From: Devosia limi DSM 17137
GTDB taxonomy: Bacteria > Pseudomonadota > Alphaproteobacteria > Rhizobiales > Devosiaceae
Assembly (NCBI RefSeq): GCF_900128975.1
Contig: NZ_FQVC01000018.1
Span: forward strand, 1 to 64,000
Direction of reading: 5' to 3'
Length of the DNA stretch: 64,000 nucleotides
The position numbers and the translations under genes are program-made. The notes under the pieces were generated by a model. It did no database searches. It had not been told where the DNA came from and worked only from the letters and a program-made list of their open reading frames with translations. Positions 7,930 to 16,278 of this stretch are shown here, one piece after another. The first letter of the stretch is position 1; the number at the start of each line of letters is the position of its first letter.

Positions 7930-8409
7930 ATGACCAGTCTCGCCGATTTCACCCTGCCGCTGCTCGAGGGCACGCCCCAAAGCCTCGCCGATTACGCCGG
8001 CAAGGTGGTGCTGGTGGTCAATGTCGCCAGCAAATGCGGCCTCACGCCGCAATATGCCGGGCTCGAGGCGCTGTGGCGCGAATTGGGGCCACAGGGCCTC
8101 GTCATCCTCGGCTTTCCCTGCAACCAGTTTGGCGATCAGGAGCCGGGCAGTTCCGCCGAGATCGCCCAGTTCTGTTCGGCCACTTATGACGTGAGCTTCC
8201 CGGTCTTTGCCCGCATCGAGGTCAATGGGTCCGATGCCCATCCCCTCTATGTCTGGCTCAAATCCTCTGCCCCCGGCATTTTCGGCTCCGAGGCGATCAA
8301 ATGGAATTTCACCAAATTCCTCATCGGCCGCGACGGTCTGGTGGCCGAGCGTTTCGCCCCCACCACCGAACCCGCCGATCTCGCCGCCCCCATCCGGGCG
8401 CTGCTCTGA
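7930..8409 (+). CDS. Glutathione peroxidase
   Basis: The 159-residue thioredoxin-fold peroxidase carries all family motifs: VNVASKCGLTPQY with the peroxidatic cysteine, LGFPCNQFGDQEPG with the active-site Gln, and KWNFTKFLIGRDG with the active-site Trp and Asn. Cysteine rather than selenocysteine is used. The second Cys in FPCNQF can serve as resolving cysteine in thioredoxin-dependent members. It reduces hydroperoxides in the cytoplasm. The ATG at 7930 is preferred over an upstream in-frame TTG. It may work with the peroxiredoxin at 13215 and MsrA at 16279 as general oxidative defence. Confidence 0.93.
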   Translation: MTSLADFTLPLLEGTPQSLADYAGKVVLVVNVASKCGLTPQYAGLEALWRELGPQGLVILGFPCNQFGDQEPGSSAEIAQFCSATYDVSFPVFARIEVNGSDAHPLYVWLKSSAPGIFGSEAIKWNFTKFLIGRDGLVAERFAPTTEPADLAAPIRALL

Positions 8410-8602
8410 GCGCGGCGCCCACCGGGGCAATGGCGCTGTGGCCCCAGTGCCACAGCATCGGCCGCTTTGTCGCAGCGCCGGAACGAACCTTTCAACCACC
8501 CGTTGGTCTGGCACGGGGCGGAAAACGATGCGCGGTCCATCCCCTGGATCAGCGCTTCCGCAAACCGAATGGCCCAGCCATTCCCTTGAAAGGACAATTA
8601 CA

Positions 8603-9220
8603 ATGAACACGATTCTCAAGGCCTCCATGGCCGTGCTGACGCTCGCCATTGCCACCCCGGCCTTTGCCCAGGGCACCGTCGATGCCAATGCCTCCATTGG
8701 CGCCACCAGCGGTGGGGCTGGCGGCGCGGCACTCGGCTTTGTCGTTGGTGGCCCCATTGGCGCAGTCATTGGCGGCTTTGCCGGCGCGGTCCTCGGTGCT
8801 GAAGTCGGCGTTGCCGCCACCACGGTCGAGTTCGCCGCCGCCAATCCGGTCGAGCCGATCTATCTCGATGGCGCCGCTCTGGGCGCTGTCGTTCCGGCTG
8901 ATGTGACCATTTACCCGGTCGAGGGCGACGAGCAGTATGGCTATGTCTATGCCAATAACCGCGTCTGGATCGTCGATCTGCAGAGCCGCGCCCTGGTGCA
9001 GTCGCCGGGCTATCTGGTGCCCCAGACCGCCGCTGATTACGCCATCGGCAATCCGGTGACCTCGGCCACCGTCGAGGGTGACGTGGTCGTCGGCTATGTC
9101 GTGCCCGAAGGCGTCGAACTGGTCGCCGTGCCCGAAGATCCCACCTATTCCTACGTCTATGTCAACGATCGCCCGGCCCTGGTTGATAACAGCACCCGCG
9201 CCATCGTCTGGATCAACTAG
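8603..9220 (+). CDS. DUF1236-domain exported protein with glycine zipper
   Basis: The 205-residue product has a signal peptide (ILKASMAVLTLAIATPAFAQ), a glycine-zipper segment (about residues 38-70, GGAALGFVVGGPIGAVIGG) and then two DUF1236-like beta repeats, each with a YGYVYANNR or YSYVYVNDRPALVD core and a terminal RAIVWI. DUF1236 proteins are common in Rhizobiales periplasms, with no proven function. AAGGAC lies 7 bp before the start. A good terminator follows at 9235. Confidence 0.82.
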   Translation: MNTILKASMAVLTLAIATPAFAQGTVDANASIGATSGGAGGAALGFVVGGPIGAVIGGFAGAVLGAEVGVAATTVEFAAANPVEPIYLDGAALGAVVPADVTIYPVEGDEQYGYVYANNRVWIVDLQSRALVQSPGYLVPQTAADYAIGNPVTSATVEGDVVVGYVVPEGVELVAVPEDPTYSYVYVNDRPALVDNSTRAIVWIN

Positions 9221-9234
9221 TCCCACCGCATGCC

Positions 9235-9256
9235 GCCGCCCGGTTCGCCGGGCGGC
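9235..9256 (+). terminator. Rho-independent terminator after the DUF1236 gene
   Basis: GCCGCCCGG-TTCG-CCGGGCGGC is a perfect 9-bp stem with a stable UUCG-type loop, 14 bp past the stop codon. It is followed by TTCGCTTTG, a modest T-rich tail. Confidence 0.75.
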
Positions 9257-9318
9257 TTCGCTTTGACCATTCCGCCGCTTTGGGCAATATAGGCGGCGCT
9301 GCGGGCGGAGGGGCTGGC

Positions 9319-9777
9319 ATGGCCGACATTCTGGACTATTGCGAAGGGCTGGAGATCGTCAGCTTCAAGCCGGGGCAGGAAATCCTGGCGGAAGGCGAGC
9401 GACTTGGCCGGCTCTATATCCTGGTCGAGGGGCAGGTCGAGGTGATCCGCGAACGCACCCAGGTCACCCATGTCGATGAACCCGGCTCGATGTTCGGGGA
9501 GATGTCGGTGCTGCTCGACATGGCCCACTCCGCCAGCGTCAAGGCGCTCTCGGCGGTCAGGGCCTATGCAATCCCCGATGCGCTGACCTTCCTCGACAAG
9601 CGCCCAGAATTTTCGCTGCATATCGCCACCATGCTGGCGCGGCGGCTCTACTACACCACCTCCTACCTGGTCGATCTGCAGCAGCAGGCCGCCGGCAAGC
9701 GGCAGGACCTTGATCTGGTCGATCAGATCCTGGCCGCGCTGGTCGAGCCGCCCAAGACGGAGCGACCCGCCAAGTAA
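9319..9777 (+). CDS. Cyclic nucleotide-binding domain protein, no DNA-binding domain
   Basis: The 152-residue protein is essentially one cNMP-binding domain (MADILDYCEGLEIVSFKPGQ; LYILVEGQVEVI; SMFGEMSVLLDMAHSASVKA, which is the phosphate-binding cassette) plus a C-terminal helix. The cassette has GEMS and ends in HSASV rather than the RTAT or RSAT of classical cAMP receptors, so the ligand is uncertain. There is no helix-turn-helix, so it is not a Crp/Fnr regulator. It may be a stand-alone sensor that acts on partner proteins. GCGGAGGGG supports the ATG at 9319. Confidence 0.8.
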   Translation: MADILDYCEGLEIVSFKPGQEILAEGERLGRLYILVEGQVEVIRERTQVTHVDEPGSMFGEMSVLLDMAHSASVKALSAVRAYAIPDALTFLDKRPEFSLHIATMLARRLYYTTSYLVDLQQQAAGKRQDLDLVDQILAALVEPPKTERPAK

Positions 9778-9863
9778 CGGCTTCCATTTTTCTGCTGTGA
9801 CGATAGTCTCTTGCCTGCAAAGCGGCCGGGTCGCGGTCGCTCCTTTTTGGGAGGCCGTGCGTC

Positions 9864-10232
9864 ATGGCGCATAAGTTCAAGATCACCCCAGCCGCGAACG
9901 ATTCTTTCAAGTTCGCCTTTGTCTACAATGCCGAATCGATCGTCTGGTCGGAAAACTACAAGGCCAAGGCGAGCGCCAAGGCCGGTATCGACTCGATCAA
10001 GAAGAATGCCCCTGGCGCGCCGACGGTCGATCTGACCAAGGACGAGACCGGCAGCGGCTATCGCTTCGAAATCGTCGGCTCCAAGGACGGCCAGTTCTTC
10101 GTGCGCTTTGTTGCCTCCAATGGCGAAACCATGGTGCGTTCCGAAACCTACAAGGCCAAGGCCAGTGCCGTGAACGCCATTGAATCGGTCAAGAAGAACG
10201 GCCCCGACGCCGAAGTCGTCGACGAAGCCTGA
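9864..10232 (+). CDS. YegP family protein with two DUF1508 repeats
   Basis: The 122-residue product contains two DUF1508 units. The first (residues about 5-55) has FVYNAESIVWSENYKAKASA and ends with SIKKNAP. The second (about 65-115) has FVASNGETMVRSETYKAKAS and ends with SVKKNGP. Each forms a small beta-sheet with one helix, and tandem copies are the normal YegP arrangement. The function is unknown. It is cytoplasmic and monocistronic. Confidence 0.9.
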   Translation: MAHKFKITPAANDSFKFAFVYNAESIVWSENYKAKASAKAGIDSIKKNAPGAPTVDLTKDETGSGYRFEIVGSKDGQFFVRFVASNGETMVRSETYKAKASAVNAIESVKKNGPDAEVVDEA

Positions 10233-10311
10233 TCGCCAGCAAATCCTGGTTTCCAAGCACTCCGTGTCTGGTCTAGTCTCCCGGCAAAACAATCCGGGAG
10301 ACTGCTGCCTC

Positions 10312-11112
10312 ATGTCATCGATCCGCCATCTCTTCGCCGCCGCTGCAGTTACGCTTGCCCTTGGTGTTGCTGCCCCGCAGGCGCAGGACCTGCCCGATCT
10401 GGCCGGCCGCACCATCGTCGCCGTCACCGAAAACGCCTATGTACCCCTGAACTTCGCCGATCCTGCGACCGGGCAGGGCGTGGGCTTTGAATATGACCTG
10501 TTCAACGAGATCGCCAAGCGGCTCAATGCCAAGGTCGATTGGCAACTCGCCAGCTGGGATGTGATGATCCAGGCGGTGCGCGATGGCCAGTTCGAAGTCG
10601 GCATGGATGGCATCACCATCAATGACGAGCGCAAGGCGCAGATCGATTTTTCCGACAGCTACCTGACCTCCCAGCAACTGATGCTGGTGCGCGCCGACGA
10701 AACCCGTTTCACCGATGCGGCCACCTTCGCCCCCAATGCCGATTTCCTCGTCGGCGCCCAGGCTGGCACCACCAATTTCTACGTCGCGGTCTATAATGTC
10801 CTCGATGGTGACGAAGCCAATCCGCGTATCAAACTGTTCGATACGTTTGGCGCTTCGGTCTCGGCGCTGCAGTCCGGCGATGTCGACACTGTGCTGATGG
10901 ATCAGACCTCGGCCAATGGCTATATCGGCGCCAATCCCGGCGCCTTCAAAGTCGTCGGCACCCCGCTCGGCGCCGAGGATTTCGGCTTCATCCTCACCCC
11001 CGGCTCCGATCTGGTCGCCCCCATCAATGCCGCCCTCACAGCCATCAAGGCCGACGGCACCATGGACCAGCTGCAGCAGAAGTGGTTCTACGAATACAAC
11101 GCCGCGCAATAG
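10312..11112 (+). CDS. Amino-acid ABC transporter, periplasmic binding protein (family 3)
   Basis: The 266-residue product has a signal peptide (ending near APQAQ) and the family 3 fold: YVPLNFADPATGQGVGFEYDLFNEIAKRLN, then WDVMIQAVRDGQFEVGMDGITINDERKAQIDFSDSYL. This matches polar amino-acid binders (glutamine, histidine, cystine types). It delivers substrate to the permease at 11276. CCGGGAG precedes the ATG at 10312. The substrate cannot be read from sequence. Confidence 0.92.
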   Translation: MSSIRHLFAAAAVTLALGVAAPQAQDLPDLAGRTIVAVTENAYVPLNFADPATGQGVGFEYDLFNEIAKRLNAKVDWQLASWDVMIQAVRDGQFEVGMDGITINDERKAQIDFSDSYLTSQQLMLVRADETRFTDAATFAPNADFLVGAQAGTTNFYVAVYNVLDGDEANPRIKLFDTFGASVSALQSGDVDTVLMDQTSANGYIGANPGAFKVVGTPLGAEDFGFILTPGSDLVAPINAALTAIKADGTMDQLQQKWFYEYNAAQ

Positions 11113-11213
11113 CGCCGCCGAAATCCCTCAGCCGACACCTTCTCCCTTGCGGGGAGGGATCAAGACTGGGGGATGAGCGCCACAATCGTGGGGCTTCCAG
11201 CCCCCCCTCCCAG

Positions 11214-11234
11214 CCTCCCCCGTCGCGGGGGAGG
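11214..11234. repeat. GC-rich hairpin and dispersed intergenic repeat
   Basis: CCTCCCCCG-TCG-CGGGGGAGG is a perfect 9-bp stem. Together with CTCCCTTGCGGGGAGGG (about 11141-11157) it forms a mosaic unit typical of dispersed intergenic repeats in this group. It lies between the binding-protein and permease genes, so it may reduce read-through or stabilise the upstream message. Confidence 0.6.
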
Positions 11235-11275
11235 TACCGCTCCGTGACTGCGGACGAACCGGTACCAAGCGCCGC

Positions 11276-12091
11276 ATGACCTACACCCCCCGCAAACCCT
11301 CCGCCCTGTCCCGCACCCCCTGGTGGCTCGTCGCCATCGGCCTGCTCTTCGTTGTCGGGCTTTGGGCCATCACCGCCGATGCCGGCTATGCCCAGATTTT
11401 CCGCGCGCTGTCGGGCGGCGTCACCACCACCATCTGGGTCACTGTGATTGCCTTTTCCGGCGCCACAGTGCTGGGCCTCTGCATCGCGCTGGCCCGCACC
11501 GCGCCCAATCGGGTGCTGCGCGAGATCGCCACCTTCTACGTAGAGATCATCCGCGGCATACCCCTCCTGGTCTTCCTGTTCTACGTCGCCTTTGTCGGCG
11601 CGCCCTGGGTAGTTGGGGCCGTCAATACATTGCTCACCCCGCTGATTGCCGCCGGCTGGCTCGAACCGCTCACCGTGCGCAATTTCGACTTCGTCTGGCG
11701 GGCCATCCTGGCGCTCACCATCTGCTATTCCGCCTTCATCGCCGAAATTTTCCGCGCCGGTATTGAATCGGTCGACAAAGGCCAGATCGAAGCGGCGCGC
11801 GCGCTGGGCCTATCGCGCTGGCATTGCTTCCGCTTCATCGTCTTCCCCCAGGCCCTGCGCACCATCCTGCCACCCCTGGCCAATGATTTCGTCTCGATGA
11901 TCAAGGACTCGGCGCTGGTTTCGGCGCTCGGCGTGCAGGACATCACCCAGTTGGGCAAGGTGCTGTCCTCCAGCTCCTTCAAGTTCTTTGAAACCTACAA
12001 TGTCGTGGCGTTTCTCTATCTCACCATGACCATTTCACTGTCGCTGCTGGTGCGCCTGCTCGAGCGCTATCTTCGCCAGGAGCGGCGCTGA
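11276..12091 (+). CDS. Amino-acid ABC transporter permease (HisM/GlnP type)
   Basis: The 271-residue inner-membrane protein has several hydrophobic segments and the conserved EAA loop, IEAARALGLSRWHCFRFIVFPQ, which docks the ATPase. The N-terminal amino-acid-permease signature (GGVTTTIWVTVIAFSGATVLG) and EIIRGIPLLVFLFY are typical of the HisMQ family. It is separated from its binding protein by 163 bp with repeats. No ATP-binding subunit is encoded nearby, so it must share one encoded elsewhere. Confidence 0.92.
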   Translation: MTYTPRKPSALSRTPWWLVAIGLLFVVGLWAITADAGYAQIFRALSGGVTTTIWVTVIAFSGATVLGLCIALARTAPNRVLREIATFYVEIIRGIPLLVFLFYVAFVGAPWVVGAVNTLLTPLIAAGWLEPLTVRNFDFVWRAILALTICYSAFIAEIFRAGIESVDKGQIEAARALGLSRWHCFRFIVFPQALRTILPPLANDFVSMIKDSALVSALGVQDITQLGKVLSSSSFKFFETYNVVAFLYLTMTISLSLLVRLLERYLRQERR

Positions 12092-12173
12092 CAATCGGTG
12101 CCTCCGGTCATCGCCAAGCCTTGTGCGCTGGGCTAGGGTCCCTATCTATCATCGGCCCAATCAAGGACTTGCC

Positions 12174-12698
12174 ATGAACCGCTTCGCCCGCCTTGCCCTG
12201 CCTGTCGCGCTCGTCGCCTTCCTCGCTGCCTGTTCGGACTCGCGCGAAGTTGGCAATGTCGGGGTCGATTGGACCGGCAATGACATCTCCATCGAAGCGG
12301 TGGCCGATCCTGAGGTCGGCGGCGTCATCTGCCATCTCGCTTATTTCAATCGCGGCCTGATCGATCGCCTGCAGCAGGGCAATTGGTTCGAGGATCCCTC
12401 CTATTCGGCGCTCGACTGCACCGCCGTCGGCCCCATCACCGTTGGCGATATCTCGACCCGTGCCGGCGGCGAGGAAATCTTCCGCGAGGGCCGGTCCCTG
12501 ATCTGGAAGTCGCTACGCGTCACCCGCATCTATGATGCCAAGAACAATGCGCTGATCTATCTCGGCCATTCGCGCGAAGTGCAGCAGGGCTCGGCCAAGA
12601 TGTCGCTCTCGGTCGTGCCGCTCACCATCGGCCAGGTCACCTGGGAACGCGGCGCCCCGCCCAATGTTTCGGCCGCCCAGCCCGCCGCCGTGCAGTAA
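12174..12698 (+). CDS. creA: CreA family protein (exported lipoprotein)
   Basis: The 174-residue product carries VGVDWTGNDISIEAVADPEV, GGVICHLAYFNRG, EDPSYSALDCTAVGPI, FREGRSLIWKSLRVTRIYDAKNNALIYLGHS and SVSVVPL-like blocks, which are diagnostic for CreA. The N-terminus (LPVALVAFLAACSDS) has a lipobox, LAAC, so this homologue may be lipid-anchored. CreA is widespread in Proteobacteria, but its role is unknown despite the name it shares with the creABCD locus. Confidence 0.9.
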   Translation: MNRFARLALPVALVAFLAACSDSREVGNVGVDWTGNDISIEAVADPEVGGVICHLAYFNRGLIDRLQQGNWFEDPSYSALDCTAVGPITVGDISTRAGGEEIFREGRSLIWKSLRVTRIYDAKNNALIYLGHSREVQQGSAKMSLSVVPLTIGQVTWERGAPPNVSAAQPAAVQ

Positions 12699-12841
12699 GC
12701 CCGGCCAATTGCCGGTCATCGACGGCGAGCCAGAAACCGCTAATTGCATATTGATTAGAACTTAATCGACGTACGGAACTTTCCGCACATCGCTTGCGCG
12801 CATCATCGTCCCGTCTTTGGCTCATCTGAGGGATGGGACTA

Positions 12842-13045
12842 ATGGGGCGATGGATCGATCTGGTCTCGGCGAATGCCGCTGAACTGCTGTGGATCGGCAG
12901 TGGCGTGTTGGCGATCTATCTGATCGCCCGCCTGCTCAAGGCCCATCCACTCTTGGCACTGACCATTGCGCTCCTGCCCCTGGCCGTGGCCTATTTCTTT
13001 TATCACCCCGCATCGCCGAGCCACTTCATCGCCATGATGGGCTGA
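12842..13045 (+). CDS. Small two-helix membrane protein
   Basis: The 67-residue peptide has two hydrophobic stretches, ELLWIGSGVLAIYLIARLL and LLALTIALLPLAVAYFFY, joined by a short basic turn. GAGGGA lies 6-8 bp before the ATG at 12842, so that start is preferred over the ATG at 12833. No family is recognised. It precedes the peroxiredoxin gene with about 170 bp between. Confidence 0.55.
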   Translation: MGRWIDLVSANAAELLWIGSGVLAIYLIARLLKAHPLLALTIALLPLAVAYFFYHPASPSHFIAMMG

Positions 13046-13183
13046 CGCGCTTCCGTCGTCATGCTGCGCCCATGACGGCCCTTGGAACGCCATGCCGTGC
13101 TAACCCAGCAAAAGATAAAAAGAATTTGCGGCTTGGCGCTTCTATGCGCCATCGCTAGTACGATACTCTGTAACCAACGGAAA

Positions 13184-13199
13184 CGCCCCGTCTGGGGCG
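13184..13199 (+). other. Short hairpin in the peroxiredoxin leader
   Basis: CGCCCC-GTCT-GGGGCG forms a perfect 6-bp stem ending 15 bp before the peroxiredoxin start codon, close to its ribosome binding site. It could affect translation, or be chance in GC-rich DNA. Confidence 0.35.
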
Positions 13200-13214
13200 A
13201 GCGAAGGACAAGCA

Positions 13215-13850
13215 ATGGCAATTCTGATTGGCGATATCGCCCCCGATTTCACGGCCGACTCCAGCGAAGGCCCCATCCATTTTTATGACTATATCGATGG
13301 CGCTTGGGCCGTGCTGTTTTCGCACCCCAAGAATTACACCCCGGTCTGCACCACCGAGCTGGGCTACACCGCCAAGCTGAAGCCCGAATTCGACAAGCGC
13401 GGCGTCAAGGTGCTTGGCCTGTCGGTCGACAAGCTCGAAGACCATGCCGGCTGGGCCAGCGATATCGCTGAAACCCAGGGCGCTGCCCTCAATTTCCCGC
13501 TGCTCGCCGATACCAATGGCGACGTGGCCCGCGCCTACGACATGATCCACCCCAATGCCGATAATACCCTGACCGTGCGGTCAGTGTTCGTCATCGGGCC
13601 GGACAAGAAGGTCAAGCTCAAGATCGAATACCCAGCCTCCACCGGCCGCAATTTCGATGAAGTCCTGCGCGTCATCGATAGCCTGCAGCTGACCGCCAAG
13701 CATCAGGTCGCCACCCCGGTCAATTGGAAGGATGGCGAAGACGTCATCATCGTCCCGGCCGTCTCCAACGAAGCCGCCAAGGAGAAATTCCCCGAAGGCT
13801 GGAAAGAGCTCAAGCCCTACCTCCGCATCGTGCCACAGCCGCGCGGCTAG
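13215..13850 (+). CDS. 1-Cys peroxiredoxin (Prx6 type)
   Basis: The 211-residue protein has SHPKNYTPVCTTELGYTAKL with the peroxidatic Cys and the PxxxTxxC motif (NYTPVCTTE), plus the long Prx6 C-terminal domain (TPVNWKDGEDVIIVPAVSNEAAKEKFP). No resolving Cys is seen, consistent with a 1-Cys mechanism reduced by an external thiol. It removes hydrogen and alkyl peroxides in the cytoplasm. A strong terminator follows at 13873. Confidence 0.94.
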   Translation: MAILIGDIAPDFTADSSEGPIHFYDYIDGAWAVLFSHPKNYTPVCTTELGYTAKLKPEFDKRGVKVLGLSVDKLEDHAGWASDIAETQGAALNFPLLADTNGDVARAYDMIHPNADNTLTVRSVFVIGPDKKVKLKIEYPASTGRNFDEVLRVIDSLQLTAKHQVATPVNWKDGEDVIIVPAVSNEAAKEKFPEGWKELKPYLRIVPQPRG

Positions 13851-13872
13851 CACTTTCGCGCCATGACCTCCT

Positions 13873-13895
13873 GGGCGGCACACACGGTGCCGCCC
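13873..13895 (+). terminator. Rho-independent terminator after the peroxiredoxin gene
   Basis: GGGCGGCAC-ACACG-GTGCCGCCC is a perfect 9-bp stem 22 bp past the stop, followed by ATTCTTGTTT. Confidence 0.8.
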
Positions 13896-14012
13896 ATTCT
13901 TGTTTGTGGCCCGCTGCCCCACGCCATCCCGCCTCTATTCAGCCCATCTTAACAGCCCCGCTGCACTATCCCTGCGCTCGCGCCATTACGCGCCCCTGGA
14001 TCCGCCTCCTGC

Positions 14013-15800
14013 ATGACCTCCGGCCCTGTCAAACCCGCCAGTCTCAATCCCTGGATGCTGCTGGCGGTGTTCGTTGTTGCCGCCCTGACGCTGATCGCGC
14101 GGGCCCAACTGTCCGCGGGGCCGCTACTTGGCGATACCGATGATGCCATGCGCATGGTGGTGGTCAGGGACTTTCTGGCCGGGCAGGGCTGGCATGATCT
14201 GGTCCAGCACCGCCTCGACACTCCCTATGGTGCCGAAATTCACTGGTCGCGGCTGGTCGATGTACCACTGGGCCTGCTGGTCTTGGGTTTCCGCCCCTTG
14301 TTTGGCTCCGGGGCTGAAATGGCCGCCGCCTATGTCTGGCCGCTGCTGCTGCTCGCCGTCCTGCTGTGGGTCAGCGCCCGCCTGTCGTTGCGCCTCGTCG
14401 GCCCTGAAGCTGTGCTGCCGGCGCTGATCCTGCCGGTACTGAACCCGGCAATTGCCGCCGAATTCGTGCCCGGCCGCATCGATCACCATAATCTCGTGAT
14501 CATCCTGACGCTTGCCACCGCCTGGACCAGTATCGAAGCGTTGCAGCGGCCGCGCTTTGCCCTTGCCGCTGGCCTGTTGGCCGCCACATCGCTGGCCATC
14601 GCCACCGAATCCATTCCCGCCATCGCCGCCGCTATTGTGGTCTTCGCCATGCTTTGGGTGGTGGACCCAAACCGCAGCACAACGACCCGCCTGTTCGGCC
14701 TCGCCTTTGCCGCTGCCACTCTGCTGCATCTCGCCATCGCGCGCCCGCCCGGTCGCTGGCTGGAGGCGGCCTGCGACATGATCTCGCCGGTCTATGCCGG
14801 CGGTGCGCTGGTCGTCGGTGTCGTCTTCACCCTGGTGTCACTGCTGCGGGGGCCGCGCTCACCCTGGTTGCGTCTGTTACTGCTGGGCGGATTGGGCCTG
14901 GGCGGGCTTGCCGGCCTGCTGGCGATCTATCCCCAATGCCTGGGTGGGCCCTATGCCGCGCTTGACCCATGGCTGCTGGCGAACTGGATTGATCGTATCG
15001 CCGAGGCCAAGCCCTGGCATGTCTCGGTAATCGATCTACCGGGCTATTCCATTGCCGTGGCGCTGCCAGTGCTGCTGGCGTTGCCGCTCTTGGTCGCTCG
15101 CCTGCTCTATGCCAGACACGATCGCGATGAATGGCTGGTCCTGTTGGCGTTTCTGCTGTTTGTAACCCTGGTCATGCTGGCGCAGGTGCGCGGGGTGCGC
15201 CTCGCCGCCATGCTCGCTGTGCCACCCGCTGCCTGGCTGATCGTCACCATCCGCCACCGTTATCTGGCCAACAAGCGCGGGGGCGACGCTCTGCTCCTGC
15301 TGGTGGCCTGGACCGTCCTGTCCGGCGTGGTCCTCGCGCCCTTGGTCAGTTTTGGCGTCGGCCTGCTGCCCGCCAGCAGCGTTGCGAAGGTACAGGAAGC
15401 GCGCGCCAGCAAACTGGCCTGTCTTGAGCCTGAAGCCTTTATTGATCTGCGCGGCCTGCCGCCCGAGCGCATCCTGACACCCATAGACCTGGGCGCCCAC
15501 ATGCTGCTCGAAACCCCGCATGCAGTCGTCGCCGCGCCCTATCATCGCAACCAGCGGGGCGTCCGCGCCGTCTTCGACTTCCTCAATCTGCCGATCGATC
15601 AGGCCCGGGACATTCTCGAAATGCGGGGGATTGGCCTCGTCGTCACCTGCCCCGCCATGCCCGAAATGCAGGGACTTGCCACCCGTGCCCCCGATTCTTT
15701 CATCGAGCTCGCCCGCCAAGACCTGCTTCCCCCCTGGCTCCGCGAGGTCAGCCTTCCGGATAGCCCGCTCAAGGTCTATGCCGTCCTGCCCCGCTGGTAG
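14013..15800 (+). CDS. Multi-pass membrane protein, putative GT-C-type glycosyltransferase
   Basis: The 595-residue protein has about a dozen hydrophobic segments. The first large loop carries GDTDDAMRMVVVRDFLAGQG (residues 40-59) followed by HWSRLVDVPLG; a further loop has FVPGRIDHHN. Acidic motifs in the first periplasmic loop and a His-rich motif later are a feature of STT3/PMT-like GT-C enzymes that use lipid-linked sugars. The soluble C-terminal portion (from about residue 480) is small. The substrate is unknown. The 3' end is convergent with, and overlapped by, the minus-strand MmcQ frame. Confidence 0.7.
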   Translation: MTSGPVKPASLNPWMLLAVFVVAALTLIARAQLSAGPLLGDTDDAMRMVVVRDFLAGQGWHDLVQHRLDTPYGAEIHWSRLVDVPLGLLVLGFRPLFGSGAEMAAAYVWPLLLLAVLLWVSARLSLRLVGPEAVLPALILPVLNPAIAAEFVPGRIDHHNLVIILTLATAWTSIEALQRPRFALAAGLLAATSLAIATESIPAIAAAIVVFAMLWVVDPNRSTTTRLFGLAFAAATLLHLAIARPPGRWLEAACDMISPVYAGGALVVGVVFTLVSLLRGPRSPWLRLLLLGGLGLGGLAGLLAIYPQCLGGPYAALDPWLLANWIDRIAEAKPWHVSVIDLPGYSIAVALPVLLALPLLVARLLYARHDRDEWLVLLAFLLFVTLVMLAQVRGVRLAAMLAVPPAAWLIVTIRHRYLANKRGGDALLLLVAWTVLSGVVLAPLVSFGVGLLPASSVAKVQEARASKLACLEPEAFIDLRGLPPERILTPIDLGAHMLLETPHAVVAAPYHRNQRGVRAVFDFLNLPIDQARDILEMRGIGLVVTCPAMPEMQGLATRAPDSFIELARQDLLPPWLREVSLPDSPLKVYAVLPRW

Positions 15801-16187
15801 CCCCAGGTCCATTCGCACCTTGCGCGTCAGTTTCGCGGCTACCAGCCGATACGCTTCCCGCACATAACGGCCCAATTCCTCATCGCTCAGGGGCGCTCCC
15901 GCTCCCGCCCCCACCTGCACCCAGTGCGCCCGTGCCAGATACGGTGCCGGTCGCACCTCGGCCAGTTCGGGCAGCATTGCGAATGACAGCTCCGAACATT
16001 TGAAGCTCAGCGCCAGCGGCCCGCTCGTCTGCCAGCCCGATAGCAGCGCAAAAATCTTGCCACCCACCTTGGCCACGCTGGCATCGCCCCATTGCCGCAC
16101 CAGCGTGGTGCCGGGCAGCGCCAGCACAAACGCCTCGAAGTCAGGCCGCAGCAGCATGCTGGCAGCTGTACTGTTATCGGTACTCAC
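15036..16187 (-). CDS. MmcQ/YjbR-like protein with an unusual 255-residue antisense extension
   Basis: Residues 1 to about 128 form a MmcQ/YjbR (CyaY-like DNA-binding fold) protein: FEAFVLALPGTTLVRQWGDAS, KVGGKIFALLSGW, SFKCSELSFAMLPEL and AYRLVAAKLTRKVRMDLGL. Family members are about 110-130 residues and stop here. This frame has no stop at the expected place (about 15,800) and runs 765 bp into the antisense of the membrane-protein gene. The extension (ADLAEPGGKQVLAGELDER and onward) is low-complexity, as expected of a shadow frame. The stop was probably lost by mutation, or the end is misplaced by a frameshift. MsrA lies next on the same strand. Confidence 0.7.
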   Translation of the reverse strand: MSTDNSTAASMLLRPDFEAFVLALPGTTLVRQWGDASVAKVGGKIFALLSGWQTSGPLALSFKCSELSFAMLPELAEVRPAPYLARAHWVQVGAGAGAPLSDEELGRYVREAYRLVAAKLTRKVRMDLGLPAGQDGIDLERAIRKADLAEPGGKQVLAGELDERIGGTGGKSLHFGHGGAGDDEANPPHFENVPGLIDRQIEEVEDGADAPLVAMIGRGDDCMRGFEQHVGAQVYGCQDALGRQAAQINKGFRLKTGQFAGARFLYLRNAAGGQQADAKTDQGREDHAGQDGPGHQQEQSVAPALVGQITVADGDDQPGSGWHSEHGGEAHPAHLRQHDQGYKQQKRQQDQPFIAIVSGIEQASDQERQRQQHWQRHGNGIAR

Positions 16188-16278
16188 TCAAGTCCCGCCC
16201 ACAATCAAAGGATGCCTGTCGGATGACCCGGACCAGCGTTGCGGTGGCGGTCTCTATCGATCCGATTGGGCAGATTGG

